Assembly: GCF_002000985.1 (NCBI RefSeq)
Contig: NZ_CP018822.1
Span: forward strand, 2,064,001 to 2,128,000
Direction: 5' to 3'
DNA from: Streptococcus gallolyticus subsp. gallolyticus DSM 16831
GTDB taxonomy: Bacteria > Bacillota > Bacilli > Lactobacillales > Streptococcaceae
DNA: 64,000 bases
Numbering within the stretch: position 1 is the stretch's first letter; every line of letters starts with the position of its first letter. The notes beneath the pieces were generated by a model. It saw nothing but the letters and a program-made list of their open reading frames with translations. It did no database searches and had not been told where the DNA came from. Shown here piece after piece: positions 1 to 9,002 of the stretch. Made by a program: the position numbers and the translations under genes.

Positions 1-441
1 ATGATTTTGGGCGCTCGTCAAAATGACATCAACTGGACGAAGTCCTTCTTCGTGCGCACGTTCTGTCAGCCATTGTGTCACTTTGCTATCCTTAACTGAT
101 TTTGGCAAAATATCCTTTTTATTTCCGACAAGTAGGACGTCATTGCCAGAAACAAAACGTGGCAAGCCAGGGATAACTGAACCATTGAAATCAAAGATAT
201 CCACAACATTAACCACAAGGGCGTCACTATCACCAACTTCGTGCAGAAGTTTCAAAAATTCATCATCAGTAATGTGCACATCGGTGATTTCATTGTAATG
301 ACGTAATCTAAAACATCTTTGGCAATACAATTCGCCACTCTCTAAACCTTTTTCAAGAGCAGCTTTTGGGGTATATCCTGCCTTTTCCTTATCTTCTGTT
401 TGAATTTTGGCTCCACAGCCAATACATAATAATTCTTCCAT
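1..441 (-). CDS. yqeH: Ribosome biogenesis GTPase YqeH, N-terminal part (cut by window edge)
   Basis: The reading frame starts at an ATG at 441 and runs off the left edge, so only about 147 residues are visible. The N-terminus carries a treble-clef zinc finger: CIGC at residues 6-9 and a second pair, CQRC, near residue 40. This is followed by the start of a circularly permuted GTPase domain, with an NKKD motif of the G4 type near residue 107. YqeH is a cytoplasmic GTPase needed for 30S subunit assembly. The start overlaps the stop of yqeG by one base (TAATG), the usual yqeG-yqeH arrangement, so translation is probably coupled. The C-terminal part cannot be judged. Confidence 0.9.
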   Translation of the reverse strand, partial: MEELLCIGCGAKIQTEDKEKAGYTPKAALEKGLESGELYCQRCFRLRHYNEITDVHITDDEFLKLLHEVGDSDALVVNVVDIFDFNGSVIPGLPRFVSGNDVLLVGNKKDILPKSVKDSKVTQWLTERAHEEGLRPVDVILTSAQNH

Positions 442-968
442 TAAATTCCTTTTTGATATTGAATTTTTCCGTATTTTTCTTCAAGTTTAGCCCAAACACG
501 GCGTTCGCGCCAACGATTAATCTTTGTATTCCAAGCATCAGAAGTCACTAATGGCTTGACCAAAACGGACTGAATATCAGCACGGTGTGCCGCACGAATG
601 TCCGTCATCAACTGGTCACCAACCATGATAACCTCATCACGATCAAAACCATAACGTTTGATTGCCATATTGATACCGCGTGTGAAAGGTTTCATGGCAC
701 GGCTAACAAAGTCCACACCAAATCGCGAAACCGCACGATTCACACGAAAATGCTTGTTATTTGATACGACAACAACTGAAATATCCGCCATAGTCATCTC
801 ATCTAACCATGCACGCACTTCAGGCGTTCCATCAGGATTATTCCATGCGATTAAGGTATTATCTAAATCCACTAACACGGCATGAATCCCACGTCGTAAT
901 AAATCATCTGCTCTTAAATCATAAACTGCCTCAACCACGAAGGTCGGCCTATAATCGTCTATACTCAA
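441..968 (-). CDS. yqeG: YqeG family HAD-type phosphatase
   Basis: A cytoplasmic HAD-superfamily IIIA phosphatase of unknown substrate, found beside yqeH in Firmicutes. HAD motif I is visible as DLDNTL and a late motif as MVGDQLMTDI. I place the start at a TTG (968) preceded by a GGAGAA ribosome-binding site, giving 175 residues beginning SIDDYRP, the usual family length. A longer in-frame extension to 1082 would run through the terminator of the neighbouring transporter gene and is unlikely. The stop overlaps the yqeH start by one base. The role in ribosome assembly is inferred from the gene context only. Confidence 0.9.
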   Translation of the reverse strand: MSIDDYRPTFVVEAVYDLRADDLLRRGIHAVLVDLDNTLIAWNNPDGTPEVRAWLDEMTMADISVVVVSNNKHFRVNRAVSRFGVDFVSRAMKPFTRGINMAIKRYGFDRDEVIMVGDQLMTDIRAAHRADIQSVLVKPLVTSDAWNTKINRWRERRVWAKLEEKYGKIQYQKGI

Positions 969-1062
969 ATTCTTCTCCAAAAAATATATTTTACTATTCA
1001 TTTTAACATATTTGCCAAAATATGGCGAATTGAAAACCATTCCCACATAAGGAAATTTAATG

Positions 1063-1085
1063 AAAAAAGAGTGGCAAGCCACTCT
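1063..1085 (-). terminator. Rho-independent terminator of the MFS exporter gene
   Basis: On the minus strand AGAGTGGC, a TT loop and GCCACTCT form an 8-bp stem followed by six T. It lies just after the stop of the transporter gene and separates it from yqeG. Confidence 0.85.
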
Positions 1086-1094
1086 CTCTATAAT

Positions 1095-2483
1095 TTATTT
1101 TTCTTTTCCGTCAACAACTCGTAGTAAGATGACAAGTTCGATAGCTGCTAGAATTAGCAAGACGATAAAGGCATTTCGTGAGCCTTGGGCTGTTGCTGCA
1201 GAGTAACTAAGGCTGCTGTTTGTTTGGCTTAGGGCTACAATCAATGAAGCGATTGTTGTTCCAACAGCGCCAGCAAATTGTTGTAGTGTATTAAAAATTG
1301 CGTTAGCATCTGCACGCTCCTTAAATGCTACTTGTTTTTGACCACTTGTCATGACATTGCCAAAAGCAATTCCAGTTCCACCCATTGATAAGATGTAGAA
1401 AATTGTCAACCAAGCATTTGATAAATGCAAGCCAAAAATACTATAAAGACAAAGAGCAAAGACAAGCATGCTTACCCCAAAGATAATTGGCTTTTTAGCT
1501 CCCAAACGGTCCAAGATGCTTCCACTAAATGGAGCAAAGCAAGCACCAATAAACGCTCCTGGAAAAACCAAAAGACCTGCTACCGTTGATGTTGAATGAT
1601 TAACCAATTGAACATAGTTTGGAATCAAGAATGATAATCCCAAGTTAACAATTTGGAAAAGGAAAAATGCCACAACGTGTCCTGCAAATTTTCCATTTTT
1701 CAAAACGGATAACTCAACGATCGGCACAGCTAATTGAGCTGAACGTTTCACAAGTACGATAAGCCCTGCAATACCAACAAATAGGCTACCTAAAACAGGC
1801 AAGCTAAGAAAATCGTAATCAGCAAGGTTATTAATTCCTAAAATCAGACCAATAAAGGCACAAAGAATCACAATCACGCTAAGAATATCCAATTTTTCAC
1901 GCACCACTTCATCTTTTTGTTCAATAGATGTCACACCTAATACCAAAGAAACTAATAACAACGGAATCAACAGAACAAAAATAAAACGCCAACCTAAGTT
2001 TGAAGCGACCAAACCACCAAATGTTGGTCCAACCGCTGGAGCGACCGCTGTAATCAACGTTCCCACTCCCATCATTGCACCGATTTTACTCATTGGCACT
2101 TGGTCCAAAATGATATTAAACATCAAAGGAAGGGCAATTCCGACACCAATCCCTTGGACCACACGACCAAATAAAAGAATGGCAAAACTTGGTGCAATAG
2201 CATCGATTAGAACACCCAAAATAAACAACAAGTTGGCTGCTAAAAAGACAGATTTTGTCTTAAATGAACGTTTTAAGTAAGCTGACAAAGGCACAACTGA
2301 CGCAACAACCAAAAGATAAATCGTTGTCATCCATTGAACCGTTGAGGTATTAATTCCAAATTCTGTCATCAAGGTTGGAAATGTGATATTCATAGCTGTT
2401 TCGACAACCACACCACAAAATGATAACATTCCCGCACCAACAATGGCTCTAATGACTTTAGGTGAAATTTTTTCTTCTGACAT
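1095..2483 (-). CDS. MFS multidrug exporter, DHA2 (EmrB/QacA-like) family
   Basis: A 462-residue, very hydrophobic inner-membrane protein. Its length and about 14 predicted membrane segments fit the DHA2 proton-driven drug antiporters. The N-terminal half holds a motif-A-like stretch after the second helix and a GRVVQGIGVG segment resembling family motifs. The ATG has a GGAGG site four bases upstream. It lies eight bases after a marR-type gene on the same strand, so the pair is an operon in which the repressor probably senses the exported compound. The substrate cannot be read from sequence. No truncation is seen. Confidence 0.88.
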   Translation of the reverse strand: MSEEKISPKVIRAIVGAGMLSFCGVVVETAMNITFPTLMTEFGINTSTVQWMTTIYLLVVASVVPLSAYLKRSFKTKSVFLAANLLFILGVLIDAIAPSFAILLFGRVVQGIGVGIALPLMFNIILDQVPMSKIGAMMGVGTLITAVAPAVGPTFGGLVASNLGWRFIFVLLIPLLLVSLVLGVTSIEQKDEVVREKLDILSVIVILCAFIGLILGINNLADYDFLSLPVLGSLFVGIAGLIVLVKRSAQLAVPIVELSVLKNGKFAGHVVAFFLFQIVNLGLSFLIPNYVQLVNHSTSTVAGLLVFPGAFIGACFAPFSGSILDRLGAKKPIIFGVSMLVFALCLYSIFGLHLSNAWLTIFYILSMGGTGIAFGNVMTSGQKQVAFKERADANAIFNTLQQFAGAVGTTIASLIVALSQTNSSLSYSAATAQGSRNAFIVLLILAAIELVILLRVVDGKEK

Positions 2484-2491
2484 GAGTCCTC

Positions 2492-2908
2492 CTATTTTTC
2501 TTTCATGTAATACTGTAAAATTTTCTCAAAAATGGCAATATCCTCTTCTGAAAAGTTTTTTTCCAACTCTTTTTCTTGGTTTCTGAAGTAAGAGCGACAT
2601 TCTTCCACTAAACCTTGAGCTTTCTCCGTTAAATGAACAGATTTTTGTCTGGCATCCTGTTGTGATACTTGACGATAAATCAGTGCCTTTTTCTCCATTC
2701 GTTGCAAAAGTACCGTCGTCGTTGAACGCTGAATGTTAAATTCTTTTTCAATGTCTTGTTGGAAATATTCTTCCTTTACACCTTGACTTAAAAAATCAAT
2801 GATAGACATCTGCATACCAGTCAAATCAAAAGGTTTTGCGAATTGGTCAAACTCTCGTCCCAATTGATTACTTGCCTTTTTGACCAAACGTCCGATATTT
2901 TTTTCCAT
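2492..2908 (-). CDS. MarR family transcriptional regulator
   Basis: A 138-residue cytoplasmic winged-helix repressor. Helices around residues 30-100 include the recognition region (FNIQRSTTTVLLQRMEKKALI) and the wing with DARQKSVHLT, typical of MarR. It is the first gene of a two-gene operon with a DHA2 exporter. Its own promoter contains repeated GTTAG/CTAAC palindromes, which points to autorepression relieved by a ligand. The ATG at 2908 is preceded by GAGGAAACG. The ligand is unknown. Confidence 0.9.
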   Translation of the reverse strand: MEKNIGRLVKKASNQLGREFDQFAKPFDLTGMQMSIIDFLSQGVKEEYFQQDIEKEFNIQRSTTTVLLQRMEKKALIYRQVSQQDARQKSVHLTEKAQGLVEECRSYFRNQEKELEKNFSEEDIAIFEKILQYYMKEK

Positions 2909-2925
2909 AACGTTTCCTCATTTTT

Positions 2926-2990
2926 GTTAGTTAGCTAATTGTTAGAAAGCTAACAAAATATAGTTTAAGCTTCTTTTACAAGAATGTCAA
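2926..2990 (-). promoter_or_regulatory. Promoter and MarR-type operators of the regulator-exporter operon
   Basis: A -35 TTGACA (2985-2990) is followed after 17 bases by TAAACT (2962-2967). Immediately downstream are GTTAG/CTAAC inverted repeats: GTTAGAAAGCTAAC at 2941-2954 and TTAGCTAA at 2931-2938, with another GTTAG at 2926. A repressor bound there would block transcription start. Assignment to the adjacent MarR protein is inference. Confidence 0.7.
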
Positions 2991-3000
2991 GGGGCAAAAC

Positions 3001-3040
3001 AAAAAAAGTTATAGCAAGCAAATCTGCTCAACTATAACCC
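3001..3040 (-). terminator. Terminator of the EamA transporter gene
   Basis: GTTATAG (3008-3014) and CTATAAC (3032-3038) form the outer stem, with an inner AGCA/TGCT pairing. On the minus strand it is followed by seven T. Confidence 0.75.
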
Positions 3041-3053
3041 TTTAATATTATGA

Positions 3054-3962
3054 TTAATGCAATTGTTTACGCACAGCGATTAAGTCACGAAGAGAAACCG
3101 TTAAAACGGCTACGATAATGAAAATCATTCCCACAAAATCCATTGGGTAGAAAATTTCATGCATAATGGTTACCGAGAAAAAAACTGATGAGACTGGTTC
3201 TATCGCTGCAAGCAAGCTCCCTTTCACAGCCCCAATAATCGTAGTCCCTTTTAAGAAGAAAGTGTAAGCAAAGACAGTTCCGATAATGATAATCCCAAAT
3301 AAAGCTAACCAATTCCCTGATGTTAACACTAGAGGATACTGCCATGAGCGTGTCACGATTGGAAAAACAACGCCCCCCATAAGCATGCCAAGTCCAATCA
3401 CCGTAAAACTGCCAAATTCACGAATTAATTTAGCAGGCAAAACAATGTAAAAAGAATAAGTTACTGCTGAAAATAGCCCCCAGAAAAAGCCTTTCGGAGT
3501 CATTGCCAAACCATCAAAATGACCATGCGTTGCAATGATAAAGGTACCTAAAATCGCAAAGAGAATCGCAAAGAATTCTGACAATGTCGGGAGTTGCTTA
3601 TTTTTCAACGACACATAAGCCAAAATAATAATCGGTGCCACATACTGTAAAACCGTTGCCGTACCAGCATTCGTGTAGTGAATTGCCATCAAATACGCAT
3701 ATTGATTCATCAAAAGCCCAATAATGGCAAACACAGCGATACCACCAAGAACTTTCGGCTGTTTTATCGCACGAAAAAAATGCTGTGGTTGCGAAATCAT
3801 CGCCATTGCAGTCAACAAAAGCCCTGAGACAATCAATCTCACGCTTGTCAACAAGTTAATGTTCATCCCATGTGCCATAAGATATTGCCCTGAGATGCCA
3901 GAAATCCCCCAAGCAATACCTGCCATAAGCACCATAATTGTTCCCTTTAAATTCTTATTCAT
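3054..3962 (-). CDS. EamA/DMT family transporter
   Basis: A membrane protein of 302 residues with about ten predicted helices arranged as two EamA repeats, typical of the drug/metabolite transporter superfamily. I chose the ATG at 3962, which has GGAGTTAAG directly upstream, instead of an in-frame upstream start lacking this spacing; this removes six residues. The protein begins MNKNLKGTIMVLMAGIAWG. The gene stands alone between two terminators. Family members export amino acids or metabolites, but the substrate here cannot be told. Confidence 0.87.
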   Translation of the reverse strand: MNKNLKGTIMVLMAGIAWGISGISGQYLMAHGMNINLLTSVRLIVSGLLLTAMAMISQPQHFFRAIKQPKVLGGIAVFAIIGLLMNQYAYLMAIHYTNAGTATVLQYVAPIIILAYVSLKNKQLPTLSEFFAILFAILGTFIIATHGHFDGLAMTPKGFFWGLFSAVTYSFYIVLPAKLIREFGSFTVIGLGMLMGGVVFPIVTRSWQYPLVLTSGNWLALFGIIIIGTVFAYTFFLKGTTIIGAVKGSLLAAIEPVSSVFFSVTIMHEIFYPMDFVGMIFIIVAVLTVSLRDLIAVRKQLH

Positions 3963-4090
3963 CTTAACTCCATTCAACACATCAAAAATAAATTCAGCTA
4001 TCAGTATAACATATTTGAATCAAAGAAAACACACCACTTCTGACACTTTTTGTAAAATAATCTTTCTAAAAATTCTGTCATGCTGGTACA

Positions 4091-4116
4091 AAAAAATCAC
4101 CCCGAAGGATGATTTT
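4091..4116 (-). terminator. Terminator of the gatCAB operon
   Basis: On the minus strand AAAATCATCC, a TTCG tetraloop and a GGGTGATTTT arm are followed by T residues. It lies directly after the gatB stop. Confidence 0.88.
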
Positions 4117-4122
4117 AATTTA

Positions 4123-5565
4123 TTAGTCTTCTTTTAATTTTGCCAACTCTTGTGCCAACAATTTAAGGGCAACTTGTGGGTTTGCTTTACCTTTTGTGGC
4201 TTTCATCAAGAATCCAGTGAAGGCTTTATCGGCATTACGTTTACCAGACTTAAAGTCAGCAACAGCAGCTTCATTGTCCTCAAAGACTTGGTGGATAATC
4301 GGAATAAGCACAGCAGGGTCAGAAATTTGAACCAAACCAGCTTTTTCAACGTATTCACGCGCAGAACCACCATTTTTAGCCAAATGAACAAAGACTTTCT
4401 TAGCAATTTTTGATGAAATAGTGCCGTCAGCAATGATAGCAAGCATTTCAACAAGATTTTCAGGTGTTAACAAGATTTCTGGAAGTGTCTTATTTTCGCT
4501 GTTCAAGAATTGAGCAACTTCACCCTGCAACCAGTTAGAAACTTGTTTAGCATCACCACCAAGCGCAACTGCACTTTCAAAGAAATCAGATGTTGCTTTC
4601 GTTGCTGTCAATTGCGCAGCATCGTAAGCTGTCAAACCAAATTCATTGACGTATTTGGCACGACGGTCTTTTGGAAATTCTGGCAATGTTTTGCGAACTG
4701 ATTCAATCCATTCGTCTGACACTTCGTAAAGTGGCAGGTCTGGTTCTGGGAAATAACGATAATCTGATGACCCTTCCTTAACACGCATCAAGATTGTTTC
4801 ACCAGTTGATTCATCATAACGACGTGTTTCTTGTTGAATTTGACCACCTGAACGAAGAACTTGTGCTTGGCGTTTTTGCTCATAGATAAGCCCCTTACGC
4901 ACGTTGTTAAATGAGTTCAAGTTTTTCAATTCAGCTTTCACACCAAATTCTTCTTGACCATATGGACGAAGAGAGATGTTGGCATCCACACGCATAGAAC
5001 CTTCTTCCATTTTAACGTCAGAAATACCAGTGTATTGAATAACTTCTTTAAGGGCTGTTAAGTAAGCATAAGCTTCTTCTGGTGAACGCATATCAGCTTC
5101 TGATACGATTTCAATCAATGGCACACCTTGACGGTTAAGGTCAACATAAGAATAACCATCAGTACCGTGAGTATTTTTACCAGCATCTTCTTCCAAGTGA
5201 GCACGTTCGATACGAATTTTCTTAGTTGACCCATCTTCAAGCTCAATTTCAATCCAACCATTGTAGCCAATTGGCTCATCAAATTGTGAAATTTGGTAAG
5301 CTTTTGGATTATCAGGATAGAAATAGTTTTTACGGTCAAAGTGCATATTTTGGTGAATATCCATGTTAAGTGCCAAGGCTGCTTTAATACCAGCGTCAAT
5401 AACACCTTTATTCATCACAGGAAGAACACCTGGAAATGACCAGTCGATAACATTTGTATTGGCATTTTGTTCATTACCAAAATGTGCTGATGTCGGTGAA
5501 AAAATCTTTGAATTTGTATTTAACTCAACGTGGACTTCAAGCCCGATGACTGTTTCAAAGTTCAT
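4123..5565 (-). CDS. gatB: Asp-tRNA(Asn)/Glu-tRNA(Gln) amidotransferase subunit B
   Basis: GatB (480 residues, the normal length) is the kinase/tRNA-binding subunit of the cytoplasmic GatCAB complex. The complex converts misacylated Glu-tRNA(Gln), and in some species Asp-tRNA(Asn), to the amidated form. The N-terminus with [11 protein letters not shown] is the hallmark of the family, followed by the conserved [18 protein letters not shown] region. The C-terminal GatB/YqeY tail domain has the expected length. The start ATG overlaps the gatA stop by one base, so expression is coupled. The gene order gatC-gatA-gatB is standard. Confidence 0.97.
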   Translation of the reverse strand: MNFETVIGLEVHVELNTNSKIFSPTSAHFGNEQNANTNVIDWSFPGVLPVMNKGVIDAGIKAALALNMDIHQNMHFDRKNYFYPDNPKAYQISQFDEPIGYNGWIEIELEDGSTKKIRIERAHLEEDAGKNTHGTDGYSYVDLNRQGVPLIEIVSEADMRSPEEAYAYLTALKEVIQYTGISDVKMEEGSMRVDANISLRPYGQEEFGVKAELKNLNSFNNVRKGLIYEQKRQAQVLRSGGQIQQETRRYDESTGETILMRVKEGSSDYRYFPEPDLPLYEVSDEWIESVRKTLPEFPKDRRAKYVNEFGLTAYDAAQLTATKATSDFFESAVALGGDAKQVSNWLQGEVAQFLNSENKTLPEILLTPENLVEMLAIIADGTISSKIAKKVFVHLAKNGGSAREYVEKAGLVQISDPAVLIPIIHQVFEDNEAAVADFKSGKRNADKAFTGFLMKATKGKANPQVALKLLAQELAKLKED

Positions 5566-7031
5566 TATTTGTCACCTCCAAAAATAATCGGTTGTTGTTT
5601 ATGATAATCAGTTGTTGCTTCAAAGGCTGCTGCAGCTTGGTAGATAGTTTCTTCGCTGTATTTTGGACCAATCAATTGCATACCAACTGGAAGCCCTTGA
5701 GCAAATCCAGCAGGAATTGAAATCCCTGGAAGCCCAGCCAAGTTGACAGGAATTGTCAAAATATCTGCCAAATACATAGCAACAGGGTCATGATTAAGCG
5801 AATCCAAATCATAAGCGACACTTGGAGCAGTTGGACCTAAAATCAAATCATAATCCGCAAAGATTTTTTCAAAATCACGAATAATCAATGTACGAACTTG
5901 ACCAGCTTTTTTGAAGTAAGCATCGTAATAACCTGATGACAAGCTAAATGTACCAAGCATGATACGACGTTTCACTTCATCACCGAAACCTTCGCTACGT
6001 GTATTAACGTAAATATCTTCAAGATTGTTGTAGTTTTCAGTGCGGTAACCGTAACGAATACCGTCAAAACGTTGCAAGTTTGAAGAAGCTTCTGATGAGG
6101 CAATGATATAGTAAACCGCTACGCCATATTTACTGTGTGGAAGGCTAACTTCTTCAACCGTTGCACCAAGTTTTTCAAAGTGTTTAGCCGCTTTAAGAAT
6201 TGTTTCTTTCACTTCTGGGTCGATACCTTCACCAAGATATTCTTTTGGCAAAGCAATTTTCATGCCTTTAATATCTTGACCAATTTTAGCTGTGAAATCA
6301 GCCACTTCGCGGTCAGAAGATGTCGCATCTTTAGCATCATGACCAGCAATCACATTCAACAATTGCGCATTTTCTTTAACTGTTTGAGAAAATGGACCGA
6401 TTTGGTCAAGTGAGCTACCAAATGCAATCAAACCAAAACGTGATACACGTCCGTAAGTTGGTTTCAAACCAACAACACCATTAAAGGCTGCCGGTTGGCG
6501 GATTGAACCACCAGTATCAGAACCTAATGCCAAACGAACTTGACCTGAAGCAACAGCTGCCGCAGAACCACCAGATGATCCACCAGGAACTTTGCTATGA
6601 TCCCAAGCATTTTTTGTTTTCTTAAAGTATGATGTTTCAGTTGAACCACCCATGGCAAATTCGTCCATGTTTGTTTTACCAACAACAATCATATCCTTAC
6701 CGTAAAGTTTTTCAACCGCAGTTGCATCAAAAATGGGTTCATAGTTGTAAAGCATTTTAGACGCTGCCGTTGTTAAAATACCACGTGTTGAAATATTATC
6801 TTTGACAGCCAAAGGAATCCCTGACATCACATTATCAGCATCAATTCCTTTTTCATCAACGGCTGCCGCTTGTGCAAGAGCTGCTTCTTCAGAAACAGTG
6901 ATGAAAGAATCAACAACTGCTTCACGTTCTTTAATATCTTCAAGTGTTGCTTTGGTTAATTCAACCGCTGAGATTTCTTTATTGACAAGAAGATTATGCA
7001 ACTCATCAATTGATTTTGTATTAAATGACAT
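5565..7031 (-). CDS. gatA: Asp-tRNA(Asn)/Glu-tRNA(Gln) amidotransferase subunit A
   Basis: GatA (488 residues) is the glutaminase subunit that releases ammonia for transamidation. The amidase signature is intact: the catalytic Lys in [10 protein letters not shown] near residue 79, the Ser-rich [14 protein letters not shown] stretch around residue 150, and the nucleophilic Ser region [11 protein letters not shown]. Both ends overlap neighbouring genes by one base (gatC upstream, gatB downstream), showing a tight translationally coupled operon. Nothing unusual is seen. Confidence 0.97.
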   Translation of the reverse strand: MSFNTKSIDELHNLLVNKEISAVELTKATLEDIKEREAVVDSFITVSEEAALAQAAAVDEKGIDADNVMSGIPLAVKDNISTRGILTTAASKMLYNYEPIFDATAVEKLYGKDMIVVGKTNMDEFAMGGSTETSYFKKTKNAWDHSKVPGGSSGGSAAAVASGQVRLALGSDTGGSIRQPAAFNGVVGLKPTYGRVSRFGLIAFGSSLDQIGPFSQTVKENAQLLNVIAGHDAKDATSSDREVADFTAKIGQDIKGMKIALPKEYLGEGIDPEVKETILKAAKHFEKLGATVEEVSLPHSKYGVAVYYIIASSEASSNLQRFDGIRYGYRTENYNNLEDIYVNTRSEGFGDEVKRRIMLGTFSLSSGYYDAYFKKAGQVRTLIIRDFEKIFADYDLILGPTAPSVAYDLDSLNHDPVAMYLADILTIPVNLAGLPGISIPAGFAQGLPVGMQLIGPKYSEETIYQAAAAFEATTDYHKQQPIIFGGDK

Positions 7032-7333
7032 TAGGCATCTCCTCCGTCCTCTAAGATAGCAGGAACTTTAATATAGTAATTTTCAGATTGAGGCACATTT
7101 TTAAAGAGCTCATCACGGTCATCACCAGCTACTGCCACATCTTCACGCATAACAGTCTTACGATCTGCCATTGTTGTCGTTACAGGGACGCCCTCTGTAT
7201 CAACTTCATTCAAGAGTTCTACCATATCTACAATTTTAGACAAAGTTGTCGCAAATTCTGCTGTTTCTTCTTCAGAAAAGGACAATTTTGACAAATCAGC
7301 CACATGACGAACTTCTTCTTCAGAAATTTTCAT
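7031..7333 (-). CDS. gatC: Asp-tRNA(Asn)/Glu-tRNA(Gln) amidotransferase subunit C
   Basis: GatC (100 residues) is the small scaffold subunit wrapping GatA and GatB. It starts [19 protein letters not shown], the standard family N-terminus, and ends with a [10 protein letters not shown] tail close to the usual length. It is the first gene of the gatCAB operon. An extended -10 element (TGGTATAAT, with TATAAT at 7391-7396) lies upstream and is the likely promoter. Confidence 0.95.
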   Translation of the reverse strand: MKISEEEVRHVADLSKLSFSEEETAEFATTLSKIVDMVELLNEVDTEGVPVTTTMADRKTVMREDVAVAGDDRDELFKNVPQSENYYIKVPAILEDGGDA

Positions 7334-7390
7334 CTCTATCTCTCCTTGATTAAATTAAATCGTAACCTAAATTACAATACAGTCCTTAAA

Positions 7391-7399
7391 ATTATACCA
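7391..7399 (-). promoter_or_regulatory. Probable extended -10 promoter of gatCAB
   Basis: TGGTATAAT on the minus strand gives a perfect -10 with the TGn extension. No good -35 is seen at 17 bases (TGTTAA only). It sits about 60 bases before gatC. Confidence 0.5.
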
Positions 7400-7421
7400 T
7401 ATTTTAAGCCTCTTTAACATG

Positions 7422-7448
7422 AAAAAAAGAAGTGGTCTACCACTTCTT
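7422..7448 (-). terminator. Terminator of the codY-pncA operon
   Basis: AGAAGTGG, a four-base loop and CCACTTCT form an 8-bp stem followed by seven T on the minus strand, next to the stop of the hydrolase gene. Confidence 0.88.
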
Positions 7449-7456
7449 CCAAACTT

Positions 7457-8005
7457 TTAAACAATCTTTGCACCTAAGACATTTTTAAAATGATTTAGTG
7501 CAAACTGATGATTTTCCTCTGTTAAGCTCGCAACTGCTTCCGCAGGAATCTCAATGTCATATCCTAAATTGTAAGCATCGATAGCTGTATGAAGGACACA
7601 AATATCCGTCAAAACGCCTGTCAATACAACAGTTGTCACACGACGTTCACGCAATCGAATATCCAAATCCGTCCCTGAAAAGGCTGAATAATGACGTTTA
7701 TCCAACCAAAATACTTTGCTATCTTCCTTGATTTCTGCATATAAATCAGCTAACTGACCATATAAATCACGACCACTTGTTCCCTTGATATTATGAGGTG
7801 GGAACAATTTTGTCTCTGGATGAAAATCATCCCCCTCATCGTGACCGTCAATAGCAAAGAAGATATAATTCCCCGCTTCATAGGCTTCTTTGGTGACACG
7901 CGTAATAGCTTCTTCAATAGCTTGTGCTGGCTTTCCAGCCGTTAACTTGCCATCATCTGCTACAAAATCATAGGTATAGTCAATTGAAATAAGAGCTTTT
8001 TTCAT
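7457..8005 (-). CDS. pncA: Isochorismatase-family cysteine hydrolase, probable nicotinamidase
   Basis: A 182-residue cytoplasmic cysteine hydrolase. The catalytic triad of the family is visible: Asp in ISIDYTYDF near residue 9, Lys in WLDKRHYSAFSGTDL, and Cys in TGVLTDICVLHTA near residue 135. The best-known activity in this position is nicotinamide to nicotinate plus ammonia for NAD salvage. Its start overlaps the codY stop by one base, a pairing common in streptococci, so it is probably under CodY autoregulation. Other isochorismatase-like substrates cannot be excluded. Confidence 0.82.
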   Translation of the reverse strand: MKKALISIDYTYDFVADDGKLTAGKPAQAIEEAITRVTKEAYEAGNYIFFAIDGHDEGDDFHPETKLFPPHNIKGTSGRDLYGQLADLYAEIKEDSKVFWLDKRHYSAFSGTDLDIRLRERRVTTVVLTGVLTDICVLHTAIDAYNLGYDIEIPAEAVASLTEENHQFALNHFKNVLGAKIV

Positions 8006-8790
8006 TAATTATATTCCTTTAATTTATCGAAAATACCTTCATTGATGACTTTAAGGTAAGTTCCTTTCATACCCAATGAACGACTTTCGATAATCCCCGC
8101 AGATTCCAATTTACGTAGGGCATTAACAATAACTGAACGTGTGATACCAATGCGGTCAGCAATAACTGATGCAGTTAAGCGACCTTCTGTACCGTCTAAT
8201 TCACCCAAAATAGCTGATACAGCTTTCATTTCTGAGTAAGATAGCGTGTTAATAGCCATATTAACAGCTGTTTGTTTACGAATGGTTTCTTCAAGATTTT
8301 CAGTTTGAAGATTAAGTAATTGGATACCAACTACTGTTGAGGCAATTTCAACAAGAATCAAATCATCTTCTAAAAACTCTTTATCATTACGCCAAATGAT
8401 AAGAGAACCTAGACGCATACCACCACCATAAATTGGTGCAATAGTTGTCAAGCCATCAGGATAGATGTCTTTTGATTCTACTGGGAAAATAGTCAATTCA
8501 TTATCCACAGACAAGTTTGCCTCTGTGTCGTAAACACGACTAGCCGCTTTAACATAGCTTTCTGGGAATTGTTTGGCATCAAAGAATTCCTCTACGCGGT
8601 CAGTATTTGTTTTATACTTCATTGCATAACCAAGAAGGTTACCTCCTCCGTTGATGATGCAAGCGTTACAATCAATGATATCAGCTAATTGAGCAGCCAT
8701 TGTATTATATGGCAATTCAGTGTCTAAGCTGTCAACAGAGCGTTGCAAAATTGATGTAATCTTTCGTGTTTTTTCTAATAAATTCGGCAT
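8005..8790 (-). CDS. codY: GTP- and branched-chain amino acid-sensing repressor CodY
   Basis: CodY (261 residues, standard length) is the global nutritional regulator of Firmicutes. An N-terminal GAF domain (about residues 1-155) binds isoleucine and valine. The C-terminal winged helix contains the recognition helix in [22 protein letters not shown]. It controls nitrogen and amino-acid metabolism genes. It is cotranscribed with a nicotinamidase-like gene. A near-perfect CodY box lies just upstream of its own promoter, indicating autoregulation. Confidence 0.97.
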   Translation of the reverse strand: MPNLLEKTRKITSILQRSVDSLDTELPYNTMAAQLADIIDCNACIINGGGNLLGYAMKYKTNTDRVEEFFDAKQFPESYVKAASRVYDTEANLSVDNELTIFPVESKDIYPDGLTTIAPIYGGGMRLGSLIIWRNDKEFLEDDLILVEIASTVVGIQLLNLQTENLEETIRKQTAVNMAINTLSYSEMKAVSAILGELDGTEGRLTASVIADRIGITRSVIVNALRKLESAGIIESRSLGMKGTYLKVINEGIFDKLKEYN

Positions 8791-8821
8791 TTTCTACTTC
8801 CTTTGCGTTATTTGCGTTACA

Positions 8822-8867
8822 ATTATATCAAAGGAATCCTTATTTTGCAAACAATTATCTGAAAATT
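8822..8867 (-). promoter_or_regulatory. codY promoter with CodY box
   Basis: The promoter is -35 TTGCAA (8845-8850), 17-base spacer, -10 TATAAT (8822-8827). A CodY-box-like site AATTATCTGAAAATT (8853-8867) differs from the consensus AATTTTCWGAAAATT at one position and abuts the -35. Confidence 0.8.
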
Positions 8868-9002
8868 CCTTTATCTTCTGACATTTTTGTAAACGCATTC
8901 TTTTTAAGCGAATTTTAATCAAAAAAAGCATCAAAATGTTCGGATTTTAAAGTTGATTTTTCAATCAAACTGTAAATTTCCAACATTTTAATAGCTTTCT
9001 CT

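Noticed and set aside
969..1082. N-terminal extension of YqeG
   Set aside because: It would be translated through the terminator of the MFS gene and is absent from typical YqeG proteins; the TTG at 968 has a good ribosome-binding site.
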